Shown here piece by piece: positions 7,989 to 16,470 of a stretch of 41,589 bases of DNA. The notes beneath the pieces are model-generated. The model saw only the letters and a list, made by a program, of their open reading frames with translations. It was not told the origin of the DNA and did no database searches. The stretch spans positions 1 to 41,589 of the forward strand of contig SIRX01000119.1 in assembly GCA_004563715.1 (NCBI GenBank), in the 5' to 3' direction. The position numbers and the translations under genes are program-made. Source of the DNA: Actinomycetota bacterium. GTDB taxonomy: Bacteria > Actinomycetota > Rubrobacteria > Rubrobacterales > Rubrobacteraceae. Numbering within the stretch: position 1 is the stretch's first letter; every line of letters starts with the position of its first letter.

Positions 7989-8111
7989 GTCCGCTCCTTT
8001 CTAATTCCCCCACACAAGCATACAGCACCCCGAACCTTGCATACAAGCGAGCCCGGAACCGACGACGACCGTCAGAATGCCATTCAGCCGCAGGTTCGTC
8101 GTAAAACGACC

Positions 8112-8140
8112 TTGACAACCACACCTCTAGCAACTATCGT
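8112..8140 (+). promoter_or_regulatory. Sigma70-like promoter for the acetoin-reductase gene and possibly the aco genes
   Basis: TTGACA (8112-8117) and TATCGT (8135-8140) are exactly 17 bases apart, giving a perfect -35 box and a fair -10 box. They lie 38 bases ahead of the ATG at 8178. There is no clear terminator before acoA, so this promoter may also serve the downstream aco genes. Confidence 0.6.
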
Positions 8141-8177
8141 ACCCGTCGCTCAAAAAGCATGGGGCAAAGGAGGATTC

Positions 8178-8972
8178 ATGAGCGAGGACGGCGGCGCGGC
8201 GAGGGTCGCGCTGGTCACGGGCGCGGCCCGGGGCATCGGCCGGGGCATAGCCCTGCGGCTGGCGCGCGACGGGCTCGACGTGGCGGTCAACGACGTGGAG
8301 GCCAACCGCGGCGAGCTTGAAGGGGTCGCGGGGGAGATAGAGAAGGCCGGCCGGCGGACGGCGGCGGTAACGGCGGACGTCTCCGCGCCGGACGAGGTCG
8401 AAAGCATGGTCGAGCGGGTCGCCGGGGAGCTGGGACGGCTCGACGTAATGGTCGCCAACGCCGGGATAGCGCAGGTGATACCACTGCTGGAGCTGACCCC
8501 CGAGGACTTCGACAAGATGATGGCGGTCAACCTGCGCGGGGTGTTCCTGTGCTACCAGGCCGCCGCGAGGCAGATGATCCAGCAGGGCGGCGGGGGCAAG
8601 ATCATCGGCGCCGCCTCTATAGCGGCCCACAAGGGCTTCGCCATGCTCGGCCACTACTCGGCGACCAAGTTCGGCGTCCGCGCCCTTACCCAGGCCGCCG
8701 CCCAGGAGTGGGCCGAACACGGCATAACCGTCAACGCCTACTGCCCCGGCATCGTCGGGACCGCCATGTGGGAGCTGATCGACGAGCAGCTCGGCGGGTA
8801 CATGGGCTTGAAGAAAGGCGAGGCGCTGGAGCAGTACTCGCAGCTCATCGCCCTGGGCCGCGTCGAGGAGCCGGAGGACGTGGCGGCCTTCGTCTCGTAC
8901 CTGGCCTCGGAGGACTCCGACTACATGACCGGACAGTCCGTGATGATAGATGGCGGGATCATCTTTTCGTGA
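8178..8972 (+). CDS. SDR family meso-2,3-butanediol dehydrogenase / diacetyl (acetoin) reductase
   Basis: This is a 264-residue SDR with TGAARGIG, a 'VANAGIA' motif in place of NNAG, and the catalytic Tyr160 and Lys164 in 'GHYSATKFGV'. The 'SIAAHKGFAMLGHYSATKF' region and the C-terminal 'YMTGQSVMIDGG' resemble the BudC/ButA group. That group reduces diacetyl to acetoin or interconverts acetoin and butanediol. The ATG at 8178 follows AAAGGAGG by 4 bases; open sequence upstream is not coding. The position 93 bases before acoA strongly supports an acetoin/butanediol role. Confidence 0.78.
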   Translation: MSEDGGAARVALVTGAARGIGRGIALRLARDGLDVAVNDVEANRGELEGVAGEIEKAGRRTAAVTADVSAPDEVESMVERVAGELGRLDVMVANAGIAQVIPLLELTPEDFDKMMAVNLRGVFLCYQAAARQMIQQGGGGKIIGAASIAAHKGFAMLGHYSATKFGVRALTQAAAQEWAEHGITVNAYCPGIVGTAMWELIDEQLGGYMGLKKGEALEQYSQLIALGRVEEPEDVAAFVSYLASEDSDYMTGQSVMIDGGIIFS

Positions 8973-8980
8973 CCCGGTGA

Positions 8981-8994
8981 TTTTGTACACAAAA
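8981..8994. promoter_or_regulatory. Palindrome upstream of acoA, candidate operator
   Basis: TTTTGTACACAAAA has perfect 6-base arms around a central AC and sits 72 bases before the acoA start. A -10-like TATACT is at 9020-9025, but no matching -35 was found. A regulator site for the acetoin genes is plausible, though no regulator gene is adjacent. Confidence 0.35.
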
Positions 8995-9065
8995 GCACTC
9001 TACAGAGGACGATCCGCTATATACTGTATCTGCTGTTGCATGGGGAAACAGAAAAAGGAGGCTCT

Positions 9066-10055
9066 ATGACGGAGGTTGCCGGCGCGCAGGAGCTTGGCAA
9101 GGAGCAACTGCTGGACGCCTACCGGACGATGCGCACGATCCGGGAGTTCGAGGAGCGGCTGCACGTGGAGTTCGCGACGGGTGAGATCCCGGGCTTCGTC
9201 CACCTGTACGCGGGCGAGGAGGCTATCGCCGCCGGGGTAATGGCGCACCTCGACGCTGACGACTACATCGCCAGCACCCACCGGGGCCACGGGCACGCCA
9301 TCGCCAAGGGCTGCGACGTCAAGGGGATGATGAAGGAGATCTACGGCAAGGCCGACGGCCTGTGCCACGGCAAGGGCGGCTCGATGCACATCGCCGACCT
9401 GGACAAGGGCATGCTCGGGGCCAACGGCATCGTCGGGGGCGGGCCGCCGCTGGTGTGCGGCGTCGGGCTCTCGGCCAAGGTGCGCGGCACAAACCAGGTC
9501 GCGGTGTCCTTCACCGGTGACGGCGGATCCAACCAGGGCACGACCCTGGAGAGCATGAACCTGGCCGCCGTGTGGGACCTGCCGGTGGTCTTCGTGATCG
9601 AGAACAACGGCTACGCCGAGGCCACCTCGACCAACTTCTCGACCAAGGGCCTCGACATCGCCAAGCGGGCCGACGGCTTCGGCATACCCGGCGTGGTGGT
9701 GGACGGGCACGACTTCTTCGCGGTGTACGAAGCGGCGGGCGAGGCCATCCGGCGGGCGCGCGAGGGCGGCGGGCCGTCCCTGATCGAGTGCAAGGTCAAC
9801 CGCTACTACGGCCACTTCGAGGGCGACGCCCAGACCTACCGCGCCCCCAACGAGGTCGAGAACATACGCCAGGAGAAAGACTGCCTGATGCTCTTCCGCC
9901 AGCGCGTCACCTCCGCGGGCCTCGTCGAGGACGGGGAGCTCGACCGGATAGACGAAGAGGTCAAGCAACTCATAGACGAGTCCGTCGAGGAGGGCAAGGC
10001 CTCGCCGGAACCCGGCGAAGAGTACCTGCTCACCGACGTGTACGTGAGTTACTAG
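9066..10055 (+). CDS. acoA: Acetoin dehydrogenase E1 component, alpha subunit
   Basis: The 329-residue protein is a thiamine-diphosphate E1 alpha subunit. The ThDP motif runs from GDG at residues 151-153 to NN at 180-181 ('GDGGSNQG ... ENNGYAEAT'). The phrases 'HRGHGHAIAKG' and 'HGKGGSMHIAD' are typical of acetoin/pyruvate-type E1 alpha. With acoB it cleaves acetoin, releasing acetaldehyde and passing the acetyl group to the lipoyl arm of AcoC. Assignment to acetoin rather than pyruvate rests on the neighbouring AcoC-type E2 and AcoX. The ATG at 9066 follows AAGGAGG by 4 bases, so it is preferred to any start further upstream. Confidence 0.9.
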   Translation: MTEVAGAQELGKEQLLDAYRTMRTIREFEERLHVEFATGEIPGFVHLYAGEEAIAAGVMAHLDADDYIASTHRGHGHAIAKGCDVKGMMKEIYGKADGLCHGKGGSMHIADLDKGMLGANGIVGGGPPLVCGVGLSAKVRGTNQVAVSFTGDGGSNQGTTLESMNLAAVWDLPVVFVIENNGYAEATSTNFSTKGLDIAKRADGFGIPGVVVDGHDFFAVYEAAGEAIRRAREGGGPSLIECKVNRYYGHFEGDAQTYRAPNEVENIRQEKDCLMLFRQRVTSAGLVEDGELDRIDEEVKQLIDESVEEGKASPEPGEEYLLTDVYVSY

Positions 10056-10129
10056 TCTTTCAGTCGGTCGGTCGCTCAGAAAAGCTGAAAGGCTGAACGA
10101 CTGACCGACGCCGACCAAAGGGAGGCAAG
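10055..10129 (+). repeat. Inverted-repeat intergenic segment between acoA and acoB
   Basis: The 74-base gap contains CTTTCAG (10057-10063) facing CTGAAAG (10085-10091). Overlapping GTCGGTC units can instead pair with GACCGAC further on, so two alternative hairpins are possible. Its first 15 bases (10055-10069) repeat exactly the sequence at 1914-1928. There is no T-run, so it is not a normal terminator; mRNA processing or balancing of subunit expression is possible. Confidence 0.5.
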
Positions 10130-11149
10130 ATGGCCCGCAGGATCACCTACATGCAGGCGATAAACGAGGCGCTCCGGCAGGAGATGGAGCGCGATGAGAG
10201 CGTCGTGGTCTTCGGTGAGGACAACGTCGGCGGCACGGGGGCGCCGGGTGAGGACGACGCCTGGGGCGGCGTCATGGGCGTAACCAAAGGACTCTACCCG
10301 CACTTCCCGGACCGGGTTATAGACACCCCGATCAGCGAGTCCGCGTTTATCGGGGCGGCGGCGGGGGCCGCCTGCTCGGGCTTGAGGCCGGTGGCGGAGC
10401 TGATGTTCGTGGACTTCTTCGGCGTGTGCATGGACCAGATCTACAACCAGGCCGCCAAGTTCCGCTACATGTTCGGCGGCAAGGCCGTGACGCCGATGGT
10501 CATAAGGACCATGTACGGGGCCGGCATCCGGGCCGCCGCCCAGCACTCCCAGAGCCTCTACCCCATCTTCACCCACATACCGGGCCTGAAGGTCGTGGTC
10601 CCCTCCAACCCCTACGACGCCAAGGGGCTCATGATCGCCTCGATCCGGGACGACGACCCCGTGATCTTCTTCGAGAACAAGGTCCTCTACACGATGGAGG
10701 GCGAGGTCCCGGAGGAGCCCTACGAGATACCGCTGGGCGAGGCGGAGTACGTGCGCGAGGGCGATGACGTGACGATCGTCGCCATCGGCCGCATGGTGAG
10801 CATGGCCGAACAGGCCGCCGAAGCCCTCTCCGGCGAGGGGATAGAGTGCGAGATCGTGGACCCGCGCACCACCTCCCCCCTGGACGAGGAGACGATCTTC
10901 GAGAGCGTGGAGAACACGGGCCGCCTGGTGGTCGTGGACGAGGCGAACCCGCGCTGCAGCCTGGCGACGGACATCGCCGCCCGCGTGGCCGAGAACTGCT
11001 TCGACGACCTCAAGGCCGCGCCGAAGATGGTTACCGCCCCGCACACGCCGCCGCCGTTCTCGCCGACGTTGGAAGACCTCTACGTCCCCGACCCCGAGCG
11101 GGTCGCCGCCGCCGTGCGCGAGGTCACGGGCGCGGGCGCCAGGGCGTAG
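10130..11149 (+). CDS. acoB: Acetoin dehydrogenase E1 component, beta subunit
   Basis: A 339-residue transketolase-like E1 beta subunit. It starts 'ITYMQAINEALRQEMERDESVVVFGEDN' and carries 'RVIDTPISESAFIGAAAGAA', the usual beta-subunit signature around the ThDP-activating glutamate. The C-terminal swivel domain includes 'EIVDPRTTSPLDEETI'. It pairs with AcoA in a heterotetrameric E1. The ATG at 10130 follows AAGGGAGG by 5 bases. The gene lies 74 bases after acoA, separated by a hairpin-forming segment, and 10 bases before acoC. Confidence 0.9.
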   Translation: MARRITYMQAINEALRQEMERDESVVVFGEDNVGGTGAPGEDDAWGGVMGVTKGLYPHFPDRVIDTPISESAFIGAAAGAACSGLRPVAELMFVDFFGVCMDQIYNQAAKFRYMFGGKAVTPMVIRTMYGAGIRAAAQHSQSLYPIFTHIPGLKVVVPSNPYDAKGLMIASIRDDDPVIFFENKVLYTMEGEVPEEPYEIPLGEAEYVREGDDVTIVAIGRMVSMAEQAAEALSGEGIECEIVDPRTTSPLDEETIFESVENTGRLVVVDEANPRCSLATDIAARVAENCFDDLKAAPKMVTAPHTPPPFSPTLEDLYVPDPERVAAAVREVTGAGARA

Positions 11150-11159
11150 GGACCGCAAC

Positions 11160-12278
11160 GTGAGCGAGACCCAGCAACTCTCCAAGCTCGGCATGCCCAA
11201 GTGGGGGCTCTCCATGACCGAGGGGACCCTTATCGAGTGGCTCATCGAGGAGGGGACCGAGGTCAGCCAGGGCGACGAGGTCGTCGAGGTCGAGAGCGAG
11301 AAGATCAACAACGTCGTCGAGGCCCCAACCTCGGGCGTGCTGCGCCGCCGGGTGGCTAAAGAGGGCGAGGTCATCCCGGTCGGCGGCATGCTCGGCGTCA
11401 TAGCCGACCCTTCGGTCCCCGACGAGGAGGTAGACGCCTACGTCGAGGAGTTCCAGTCGACCTTCGTGCCCGAGCAAGAGGAGGCGGGCGGCCCCGAGCC
11501 CGCCTCCGTCGAGGTGAACGGACGTAATATCCAGTACCTCGAGATGGGCGAGGGCGGTGTGCCGCTCGTCCTAATCCCCGGCTACGGCGGCGACATCAAC
11601 ATCTGGGTCTTTAACCAGGAGGTCCTCTCCGCCGAGCGCGCGGTCTACGCCGTAGACCTGCCGGGACACGGCGGCTCCTCCAAGGACGCCGGTGATGGGG
11701 ACCTGGACTTCTTTGTCGAGGTGCTGGCCGGTTTTCTGGATTCCCAGGGAATCGAGAAGGCGCATCTCGCCGGGCACTCTATGGGCGGGGCGGTGGCGGC
11801 GGCGTTCGCGATGGCCCATCCGGATCGGGTAGCTTCGGCCACCCTGATCGCCAGCGCCGGGCTCGGGGAGGAGATCAACGCCGACTACATCGAGGGCTTT
11901 ATCGCGGCGAACCGACGCAAGGAGATGAAGAACGTCCTCGGGCTCCTGTTCGCCGACCCGGACCTCGTCACCCGCCAGCTCGTCAACGATGTGCTCCAGT
12001 ACAAGCGCAAGGACGGCGTGGACGAGGCCCTGCGCACCATCGCGGATAAAGTCTTCCCCGACGGCAAGCAGGCCGGCGTGCCCGACGTGGCGGATATCTC
12101 CGTCCCGGTGCTGGCAATCTGGGGAGATAAAGACGAGATCGTGCCCGTAGAGCACACCGGGAACCTGCCGGACCACGCCCGGATCGAGGTCATCGAGGGC
12201 AAGGGACACTCGGTGCAGATGGAGGCCGCCGGAAAGGTAAACCGCCTGGTCTCGGGCTTCCTGGCCGAGCAGGACTAG
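11160..12278 (+). CDS. acoC: Acetoin dehydrogenase E2 component: lipoyl domain fused to alpha/beta hydrolase domain
   Basis: The 372-residue protein begins with a biotinyl/lipoyl domain (residues about 6-80) with the lipoyl-lysine K48 in 'VESEKINNVV'. After a short acidic linker comes an alpha/beta hydrolase fold (about 115-370). Its nucleophile is Ser207 in GHSMGG, with acid Asp325 in 'WGDKDEIVP' and His350 in 'GKGHSVQME'. The usual 2-oxoacid acyltransferase domain is absent. This is the architecture and length of the AcoC proteins of Cupriavidus and Pseudomonas putida. The acetyl group is passed from the lipoyl arm to CoA. The start is GTG, 10 bases after acoB, indicating an operon. Confidence 0.9.
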   Translation: MSETQQLSKLGMPKWGLSMTEGTLIEWLIEEGTEVSQGDEVVEVESEKINNVVEAPTSGVLRRRVAKEGEVIPVGGMLGVIADPSVPDEEVDAYVEEFQSTFVPEQEEAGGPEPASVEVNGRNIQYLEMGEGGVPLVLIPGYGGDINIWVFNQEVLSAERAVYAVDLPGHGGSSKDAGDGDLDFFVEVLAGFLDSQGIEKAHLAGHSMGGAVAAAFAMAHPDRVASATLIASAGLGEEINADYIEGFIAANRRKEMKNVLGLLFADPDLVTRQLVNDVLQYKRKDGVDEALRTIADKVFPDGKQAGVPDVADISVPVLAIWGDKDEIVPVEHTGNLPDHARIEVIEGKGHSVQMEAAGKVNRLVSGFLAEQD

Positions 12279-12281
12279 CGC

Positions 12282-13337
12282 GTGCCGTCCGTCGTCGGCG
12301 TGATCGCCAACCCCGCCTCGGGGCGCGACATCCGGCGGCTGGTCTCGGGCGCCTCGGTCTTCGACAACGCCGAGAAGGGCAGCATGGTGTACCGGCTGAT
12401 GGCGGGCCTCGGGGCCGTGGGCGTTGGGCGCGTCCTGATGATGCCCGCCGCCTCCGGCGTCTCGGAGAGCCTGCGCCGCCACCTGCGGGGCCACGCCTCC
12501 GAGCATCGTCCCCTGCCGGAGCTGGAGACGCTCCCGATGACCGTGCGCCACAGCGCCCGGGACACGGTGGAGGCCGTCGGCGCGATGCTGGAGCGGGACG
12601 TGGCGGCGATCGTGGTGCTCGGGGGCGACGGCACCAACCGCGTCGTCGCCCGCCACTGCGCGGAAATCCCTCTCTGCACCCTCTCTACCGGGACCAACAA
12701 TGCCTTTCCTCGCATGCGGGAGGCGACCGTCGCGGGCATGGCGACGGGCCTCGTCGTCACCGGCAAGATCGGGGACGAGGCCCTGCGCCGGGAGAAGATC
12801 CTGCGCGTCGGGCTCAACGGCGACCCAGACCACGACTGCGCCCTGGTGGACGTCGCGGTCTGTGCGGAGCGCTTCGTGGGGGCCCGCGCCGTGTGGCGGG
12901 CCGCCGACGTCTCGGAGCTGTTCGTCGCCTCCGCCTCACCGGACGCTGTCGGCTTCTCCGCCGTGGCCGGCCTGCTCGACCCAGTCCCCCGCACGGCGGG
13001 CTATGGCCTGCACGTGTGGCTCACGAGCGCGGAGGACGCGAAACCCCCGCTGACGGTCCCACTCGCGCCGGGCCTCGTGGTGCCGGTCGGCATAGCCGGA
13101 CACCGGCGCATCGAGCCGGGAGAGGAGATCCCCATAGAACCCCGCCCCGGCAGCCTCGCGCTGGACGGCGAACGGGAGATAGAGATCGGCCCCGGAGACC
13201 GGCCCACGGTCCGCCTCGAAACCGGCGGCCCGCTGACCGTGGACGTCGAGGAGGCCATGCGAACAGCGGCCCGACGCGGCCTGCTAAACGGGGCTCTCAC
13301 CGCTGAAGCCGACGTTCCCGGCGACGAGCCGTCCTAG
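12282..13337 (+). CDS. acoX: Acetoin catabolism protein AcoX, ATP-NAD kinase-like
   Basis: This 351-residue protein contains the NAD-kinase/diacylglycerol-kinase fold signature 'VVLGGDGTNRVVAR' followed by 'STGTNNAFP', as in AcoX of acetoin operons. Its biochemical function is not established; a nucleotide or NAD kinase activity is suggested by the fold. The start is GTG, 3 bases after the acoC stop, so it is translated from the same message. In Cupriavidus the order is acoXABC, whereas here acoX comes last. Its stop codon shares the bases CTAG (13334-13337) with that of the converging J-domain gene. Confidence 0.82.
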   Translation: MPSVVGVIANPASGRDIRRLVSGASVFDNAEKGSMVYRLMAGLGAVGVGRVLMMPAASGVSESLRRHLRGHASEHRPLPELETLPMTVRHSARDTVEAVGAMLERDVAAIVVLGGDGTNRVVARHCAEIPLCTLSTGTNNAFPRMREATVAGMATGLVVTGKIGDEALRREKILRVGLNGDPDHDCALVDVAVCAERFVGARAVWRAADVSELFVASASPDAVGFSAVAGLLDPVPRTAGYGLHVWLTSAEDAKPPLTVPLAPGLVVPVGIAGHRRIEPGEEIPIEPRPGSLALDGEREIEIGPGDRPTVRLETGGPLTVDVEEAMRTAARRGLLNGALTAEADVPGDEPS

Positions 13338-13939
13338 GAGTCGGGCTTCTCCGTCCTGGGCGGTTTCGGGGGTTTGGGAGGTTTTCCGGGCTTTTCCGTC
13401 CTCCCTCCGGGCGCGTCCTCGCCCATCTTCGCGGAGCCGTGGGTCCACCCCTGCTCGAAGCTGACCTTCGTCCCGGCCCTTATCCTGTCTCCCAGGAGCT
13501 TCGAGAGGCGGGTTATGTCCACCCCCAGGACCTTTGCCAGACGCGCCACCTCCTCGCCCCGCAGCTCCCAGGCACGGCTTGTTTTCCCACCCTCAGCGGA
13601 GAGGTCGTTGAGCTTGCTGAGAAAGTCCGAGAGGTTACTGGCATGGACGGTTCCCCCCTGATGAGCCCCGCCCCCGGCCTGCGGGCGCGTCCTCCTCCGC
13701 CCGCCACCGCGCGGCGCGGCCTGTGACCTGTCGTACCGCTCCCGCTTTCCGGGGTCGGACAGGACCTCGTAGGCCCGCTGCACCTGCTTGAAGTGCTCCT
13801 CGGCCTTGGGGTCTCCCGGGTTGGCGTCCGGGTGGTGCTCGCGGGCCAGCCTCCGGAAAGCCTTGCGGAGGTCCTCCTGGGAGGCATCCTTACCGACCTG
13901 GAGTACCCGGTACGGGTCTTTGCCGAGGTCACCGGTCAC
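13334..13939 (-). CDS. J-domain (DnaJ-like) co-chaperone protein
   Basis: A 201-residue protein with an N-terminal J domain (residues about 8-72) containing the essential HPD in 'AREHHPDANPGD'. J domains stimulate the ATPase of DnaK-type chaperones. The cysteine-rich zinc domain and the C-terminal substrate domains of full DnaJ are absent. Instead there is a Gly/Arg-rich linker, a predicted helical segment 'ELRGEEVARLAKVLGVDITRL' and a proline/lysine tail with a repeated PPK pattern. It is therefore a specialised J protein rather than DnaJ itself. The start is the ATG at 13939. The gene overlaps acoX tail-to-tail by 4 bases. Confidence 0.8.
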   Translation of the reverse strand: MTGDLGKDPYRVLQVGKDASQEDLRKAFRRLAREHHPDANPGDPKAEEHFKQVQRAYEVLSDPGKRERYDRSQAAPRGGGRRRTRPQAGGGAHQGGTVHASNLSDFLSKLNDLSAEGGKTSRAWELRGEEVARLAKVLGVDITRLSKLLGDRIRAGTKVSFEQGWTHGSAKMGEDAPGGRTEKPGKPPKPPKPPRTEKPDS

Positions 13940-14245
13940 AATGAACCAGGGTTATTGGCCGCCCAGCAGCCGGCGCCAGCCGCCGCGATCTCCCCGCCGG
14001 GCGAACTCCGCTTGCGGTTTCGCTTCCGGCCCGTCGGCGCGCGCCTTCTCTCTGTGCAAAGTGATCCTGCCGTTCTCGCGCCACGGGCGTTTTGTACCCG
14101 GACACCGCGTTGCGCAACCCAAAACCCGGCGTCGCCCTCTTGCGACGCCGCTGCGCCCAACGGCCGTCCCGGGGGTGCATACCTCCTCGAGACCGTGCCG
14201 GTTAGCCGATGTATCTCTCCGCGTCCCGTGGCGTCACGTCTTGCC
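13940..14245. other. Intergenic stretch between divergent genes, with one perfect hairpin
   Basis: I see no convincing gene here. A perfect 8-bp hairpin, GGCGTCGC (14128-14135) with GCGACGCC (14142-14149) around a CCTCTT loop, is the only clear structure. It has no T-run in either direction, so it is not an obvious terminator. Confidence 0.5.
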
Positions 14246-14560
14246 ATGCCGCAGTACTTCGTAACGATGGACATAGAGGCCGCCGATCCACTGCTCCCCG
14301 TGGACCAACTGGCGCGGGTGATGCGGGAGTCGATCCTGCCCTCCATCGAGGCCCTGATACAGCTAACGGTTCAGGGAAAGGTGATCACGGGCGGATACCC
14401 TGTAGGCGACCGGTTCATGGTGTTCATCGTGGAAGCCGAGTCCGAAGAGGAGGTTCACGAGGTGCTCGCGGAGTTGCCTCTCTCCGGCACGGCCAGGACC
14501 ACGGTGAGGCGGTTGCAAAGCCCCGAAGAACTGCGGAACCCAGACGGTCGCCCTACCTGA
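14246..14560 (+). CDS. Muconolactone isomerase-like small protein
   Basis: This is a 104-residue protein. Its core 'LIQLTVQGKVITGGYPVGDRFMVFIVEAESEEEVHEVLAELPL' region (described here in pieces: GKVITGG, FMVFIVEA, EEVHEVL, ELPL) matches the dimeric ferredoxin-like fold of muconolactone delta-isomerases. It is slightly longer than the classical roughly 96-residue enzymes. Classical family members isomerise muconolactone in the beta-ketoadipate pathway, but many relatives have no known function. No other beta-ketoadipate genes are nearby, so the catalytic role is uncertain. The ATG at 14246 was chosen because homology-like sequence begins there; the ribosome site is weak. Confidence 0.6.
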   Translation: MPQYFVTMDIEAADPLLPVDQLARVMRESILPSIEALIQLTVQGKVITGGYPVGDRFMVFIVEAESEEEVHEVLAELPLSGTARTTVRRLQSPEELRNPDGRPT

Positions 14561-14597
14561 GTACAAGCAAGCCTACCCGCCAGCCCCGGGAAAACAG

Positions 14598-14825
14598 CTA
14601 GCCCAGGTACCCGCGCCGCCACAGGAGATCCAGGTCCGCACACTCCGCGTCGAGGGCGAAGCGACCGTCGGGAAAGCGGAACAGGTCGTTCTCCCCGTCA
14701 TAAACAAGCCTGGACTCTACACCCTCGTCCATCAGCGACATCTCCAGCTCGTAGAGAATCCTCGCTTTAAGCCGGCACCTCTCTTTTGCGGCACTCGTGG
14801 GCCGCCCGCTCGTGCTGGTTCTCAA
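14598..14825 (-). CDS. Small hypothetical protein (75 residues)
   Basis: I do not recognise this protein. A TTG start at 14825 is preceded, 7 bases away, by the strong ribosome site GGAGGGGG (14833-14840). The frame then runs for 75 residues to a stop at 14598. The C-terminal half is acidic with a plausible folded pattern ('SRLVYDGENDLFRFPDGRFALD' in part, then 'DLDLLWRRGYLG'). A shorter version from the ATG at 14741 would lack proper ribosome-site spacing. Confidence 0.45.
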   Translation of the reverse strand: MRTSTSGRPTSAAKERCRLKARILYELEMSLMDEGVESRLVYDGENDLFRFPDGRFALDAECADLDLLWRRGYLG

Positions 14826-14840
14826 AACTACGCCCCCTCC

Positions 14841-15223
14841 GTGTAGCCTGACACCGTACCGAACCCACGCCGGTACAGCACACCAACAGCACAACACCAG
14901 GGAACCATATACCTTGAGAAGCGTGGTTCCAAGTCCCGACAAGTCCTGCGAACCTCTGGCAGCGTGCGTTATCGACGCGGGAAGCCTAACAACGCCTCGC
15001 CGCCCGCACATCGTCCATACGGCACATTCTTTCGATCACTTGGGTGTTACATATCGTTACAACCTCTGGCGAGGGTCAGGCAACGCCCTGGGACGGCCCA
15101 GTCGAACCAGCCACCGGGACCAGCGGGCTAGCGGGCGTGGGCGGCGCAGGCGTAATGGTCTCCACCTGCGCCTCTGGCTTCAGGAACTAGTCGCCGCGGA
15201 AAAGGCCTTTCGCTGCGGCTTTC
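14841..15223. other. Gene-poor intergenic stretch
   Basis: No reading frame with a credible start and protein-like composition was found on either strand, and no tRNA or recognised riboswitch. Base composition is less GC-rich than the neighbours around 14870-15060. The sequence GCCGC...GCGGC near 15190-15216 can form an imperfect hairpin just beyond the stop of the next minus-strand gene. Confidence 0.4.
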
Positions 15224-15415
15224 CTACCCCGCAACCGGGGGCTGGCCGCCGAACTCCTCCCGGATTTGGTCGGCGTTTATGTTGTATCTGGAGAGCAGCT
15301 CCGCGTCGCCGTCCAGGTCGAGCTTCTCGGGCAGCTCCCGGTCCGCACTGTCGGCGGCCTCGGCCCCGTCCCGGCTGCGGATGCGCTCGACGATCATGCT
15401 CTTCGGTATCTCCAC
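15224..15415 (-). CDS. Small hypothetical protein (63 residues)
   Basis: A charged, probably helical 63-residue protein starting MEIPKSMIVERIRSRDG, with a mid-region rich in Ala, Asp and Glu ('AEAADSADRELPEKLDLDGD'). It has no membrane segment and no family I recognise. The GTG start at 15415 is preceded by AAAGGAG at the right distance, which makes it a likely real gene. It is divergent from the DUF5996 gene, and the 125-base gap between them probably holds both promoters. Confidence 0.65.
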   Translation of the reverse strand: MEIPKSMIVERIRSRDGAEAADSADRELPEKLDLDGDAELLSRYNINADQIREEFGGQPPVAG

Positions 15416-15540
15416 CCCGCGCTCCTTTCTCTCACCTGACGCACATGCTAACAGAGGGCGTCCACAGCCGTGCGCTCTCTGGATGCCCGGGACACGGCGG
15501 GGTAGACTGACGAAGGTTTTAAGGGAGACAGGAGGCCCAG

Positions 15541-16458
15541 GTGAAAAAGGAACCCGGGAAGACGCTGACTTTGCCGTCTCTGCCGCTGGAGGAGTGGGAG
15601 CCCACCAAGGAGACGCTACACCGCCACTGCCAGGTGGTGGGCAAGATCCGGATGGAACTCTCCCCGCCGAGAAACCACTGGTGGCACGTCACCCTCTACG
15701 TTACCTCCCGGGGGCTCGCCACCGGCCCCATCCCCCACCCGTCGGGAACCTTCGAGATCTCCTTCGACCTGTTGGAGAACCGGCTGGAGGTCCTCACCAG
15801 CGAGGAAGGAGAGTTCTCCTTCGCCCTGGACGACCTGCCCGTGGCGGACTTCTACGGCAGCTTGCTGGGAGGACTCCGCTCGTTGGGGATAGACGTCTCC
15901 ATAAACACCTCCCCCTTCGACCTGGACGACCAGCACCCGCTCTACGAGAACACCTTACATTGCGTCTGCAACCGGGAGCACGTCCGGCGCTACCACCGCA
16001 TGCTCTCCTGGGTGGACCAGGCCTTCAAAAAGTACGCCGGTCGCTTTAACGGCAAGGAGAGCCCCGTGCACCTCTTCTGGCACAGCTTTGACCTGGCCGT
16101 CGCCCGTTTCTCAGGCCGCCGCGCCCCGGAGCGTCCGGGCGCCGACCGGGTGACCCGCGAGGCCTACTCGCACGAGGTCATCTCCTGCGGCTTCTGGGCG
16201 GGGGACGACAACGTCCGCGAGCCCGCCTTCTACTCCTACACCGCCCCCGAGCCGGAAGGTCTCACCGAACAGCCATTGGAACCCGAAGCGGCGTTCTGGA
16301 CGCCGGAGGGCGGGACCGCGCTCCTTATGTACGAGGACGTGCGCAAGAGTGATTCGCCCAGAGATACCCTGCTGGCGTTCCTGGAGAGCACCTACCTCGC
16401 CGGGGCACAGACAGCAGGCTGGGACGTAGAGGCCTTCCGTGCCGAACCCGCCGGATAG
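15541..16458 (+). CDS. DUF5996 family protein
   Basis: The 305-residue cytoplasmic protein contains the conserved DUF5996 phrases 'EWEPTKETLHRHCQVVGKIR', 'NHWWHVTLYVTSRGL', 'HLFWHSFDLAVARFSGR' and 'SHEVISCGFWAGD' (quoted here in short parts). The function of this family is not known. The GTG start follows AGGAGG by about 5 bases. It ends 12 bases before the DUF1445 gene and so is probably co-transcribed with it, although the two are not known to be functionally linked. Confidence 0.8.
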   Translation: MKKEPGKTLTLPSLPLEEWEPTKETLHRHCQVVGKIRMELSPPRNHWWHVTLYVTSRGLATGPIPHPSGTFEISFDLLENRLEVLTSEEGEFSFALDDLPVADFYGSLLGGLRSLGIDVSINTSPFDLDDQHPLYENTLHCVCNREHVRRYHRMLSWVDQAFKKYAGRFNGKESPVHLFWHSFDLAVARFSGRRAPERPGADRVTREAYSHEVISCGFWAGDDNVREPAFYSYTAPEPEGLTEQPLEPEAAFWTPEGGTALLMYEDVRKSDSPRDTLLAFLESTYLAGAQTAGWDVEAFRAEPAG

Positions 16459-16470
16459 ATGAGGAGAAGC

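Noticed and set aside
8973-9065. A sigma54 (-24/-12) promoter for the aco genes, as in Gram-negative acetoin operons
   Set aside because: No GG-N10-GC element at suitable spacing was found, and actinobacteria generally lack sigma54.
14128-14149. Perfect 8-bp hairpin as a terminator
   Set aside because: It lacks a T-run and lies between divergent genes, where no transcript needs ending.
14826-15011. Longer version of the small minus-strand protein starting at 15011
   Set aside because: The extra N-terminal 62 residues look random, and a strong ribosome site supports the TTG at 14825 instead.
15085-15115. A TTCGA-like T-loop on the minus strand, suggestive of a tRNA
   Set aside because: The flanking bases do not form a proper T stem and no acceptor, D or anticodon arms are found.
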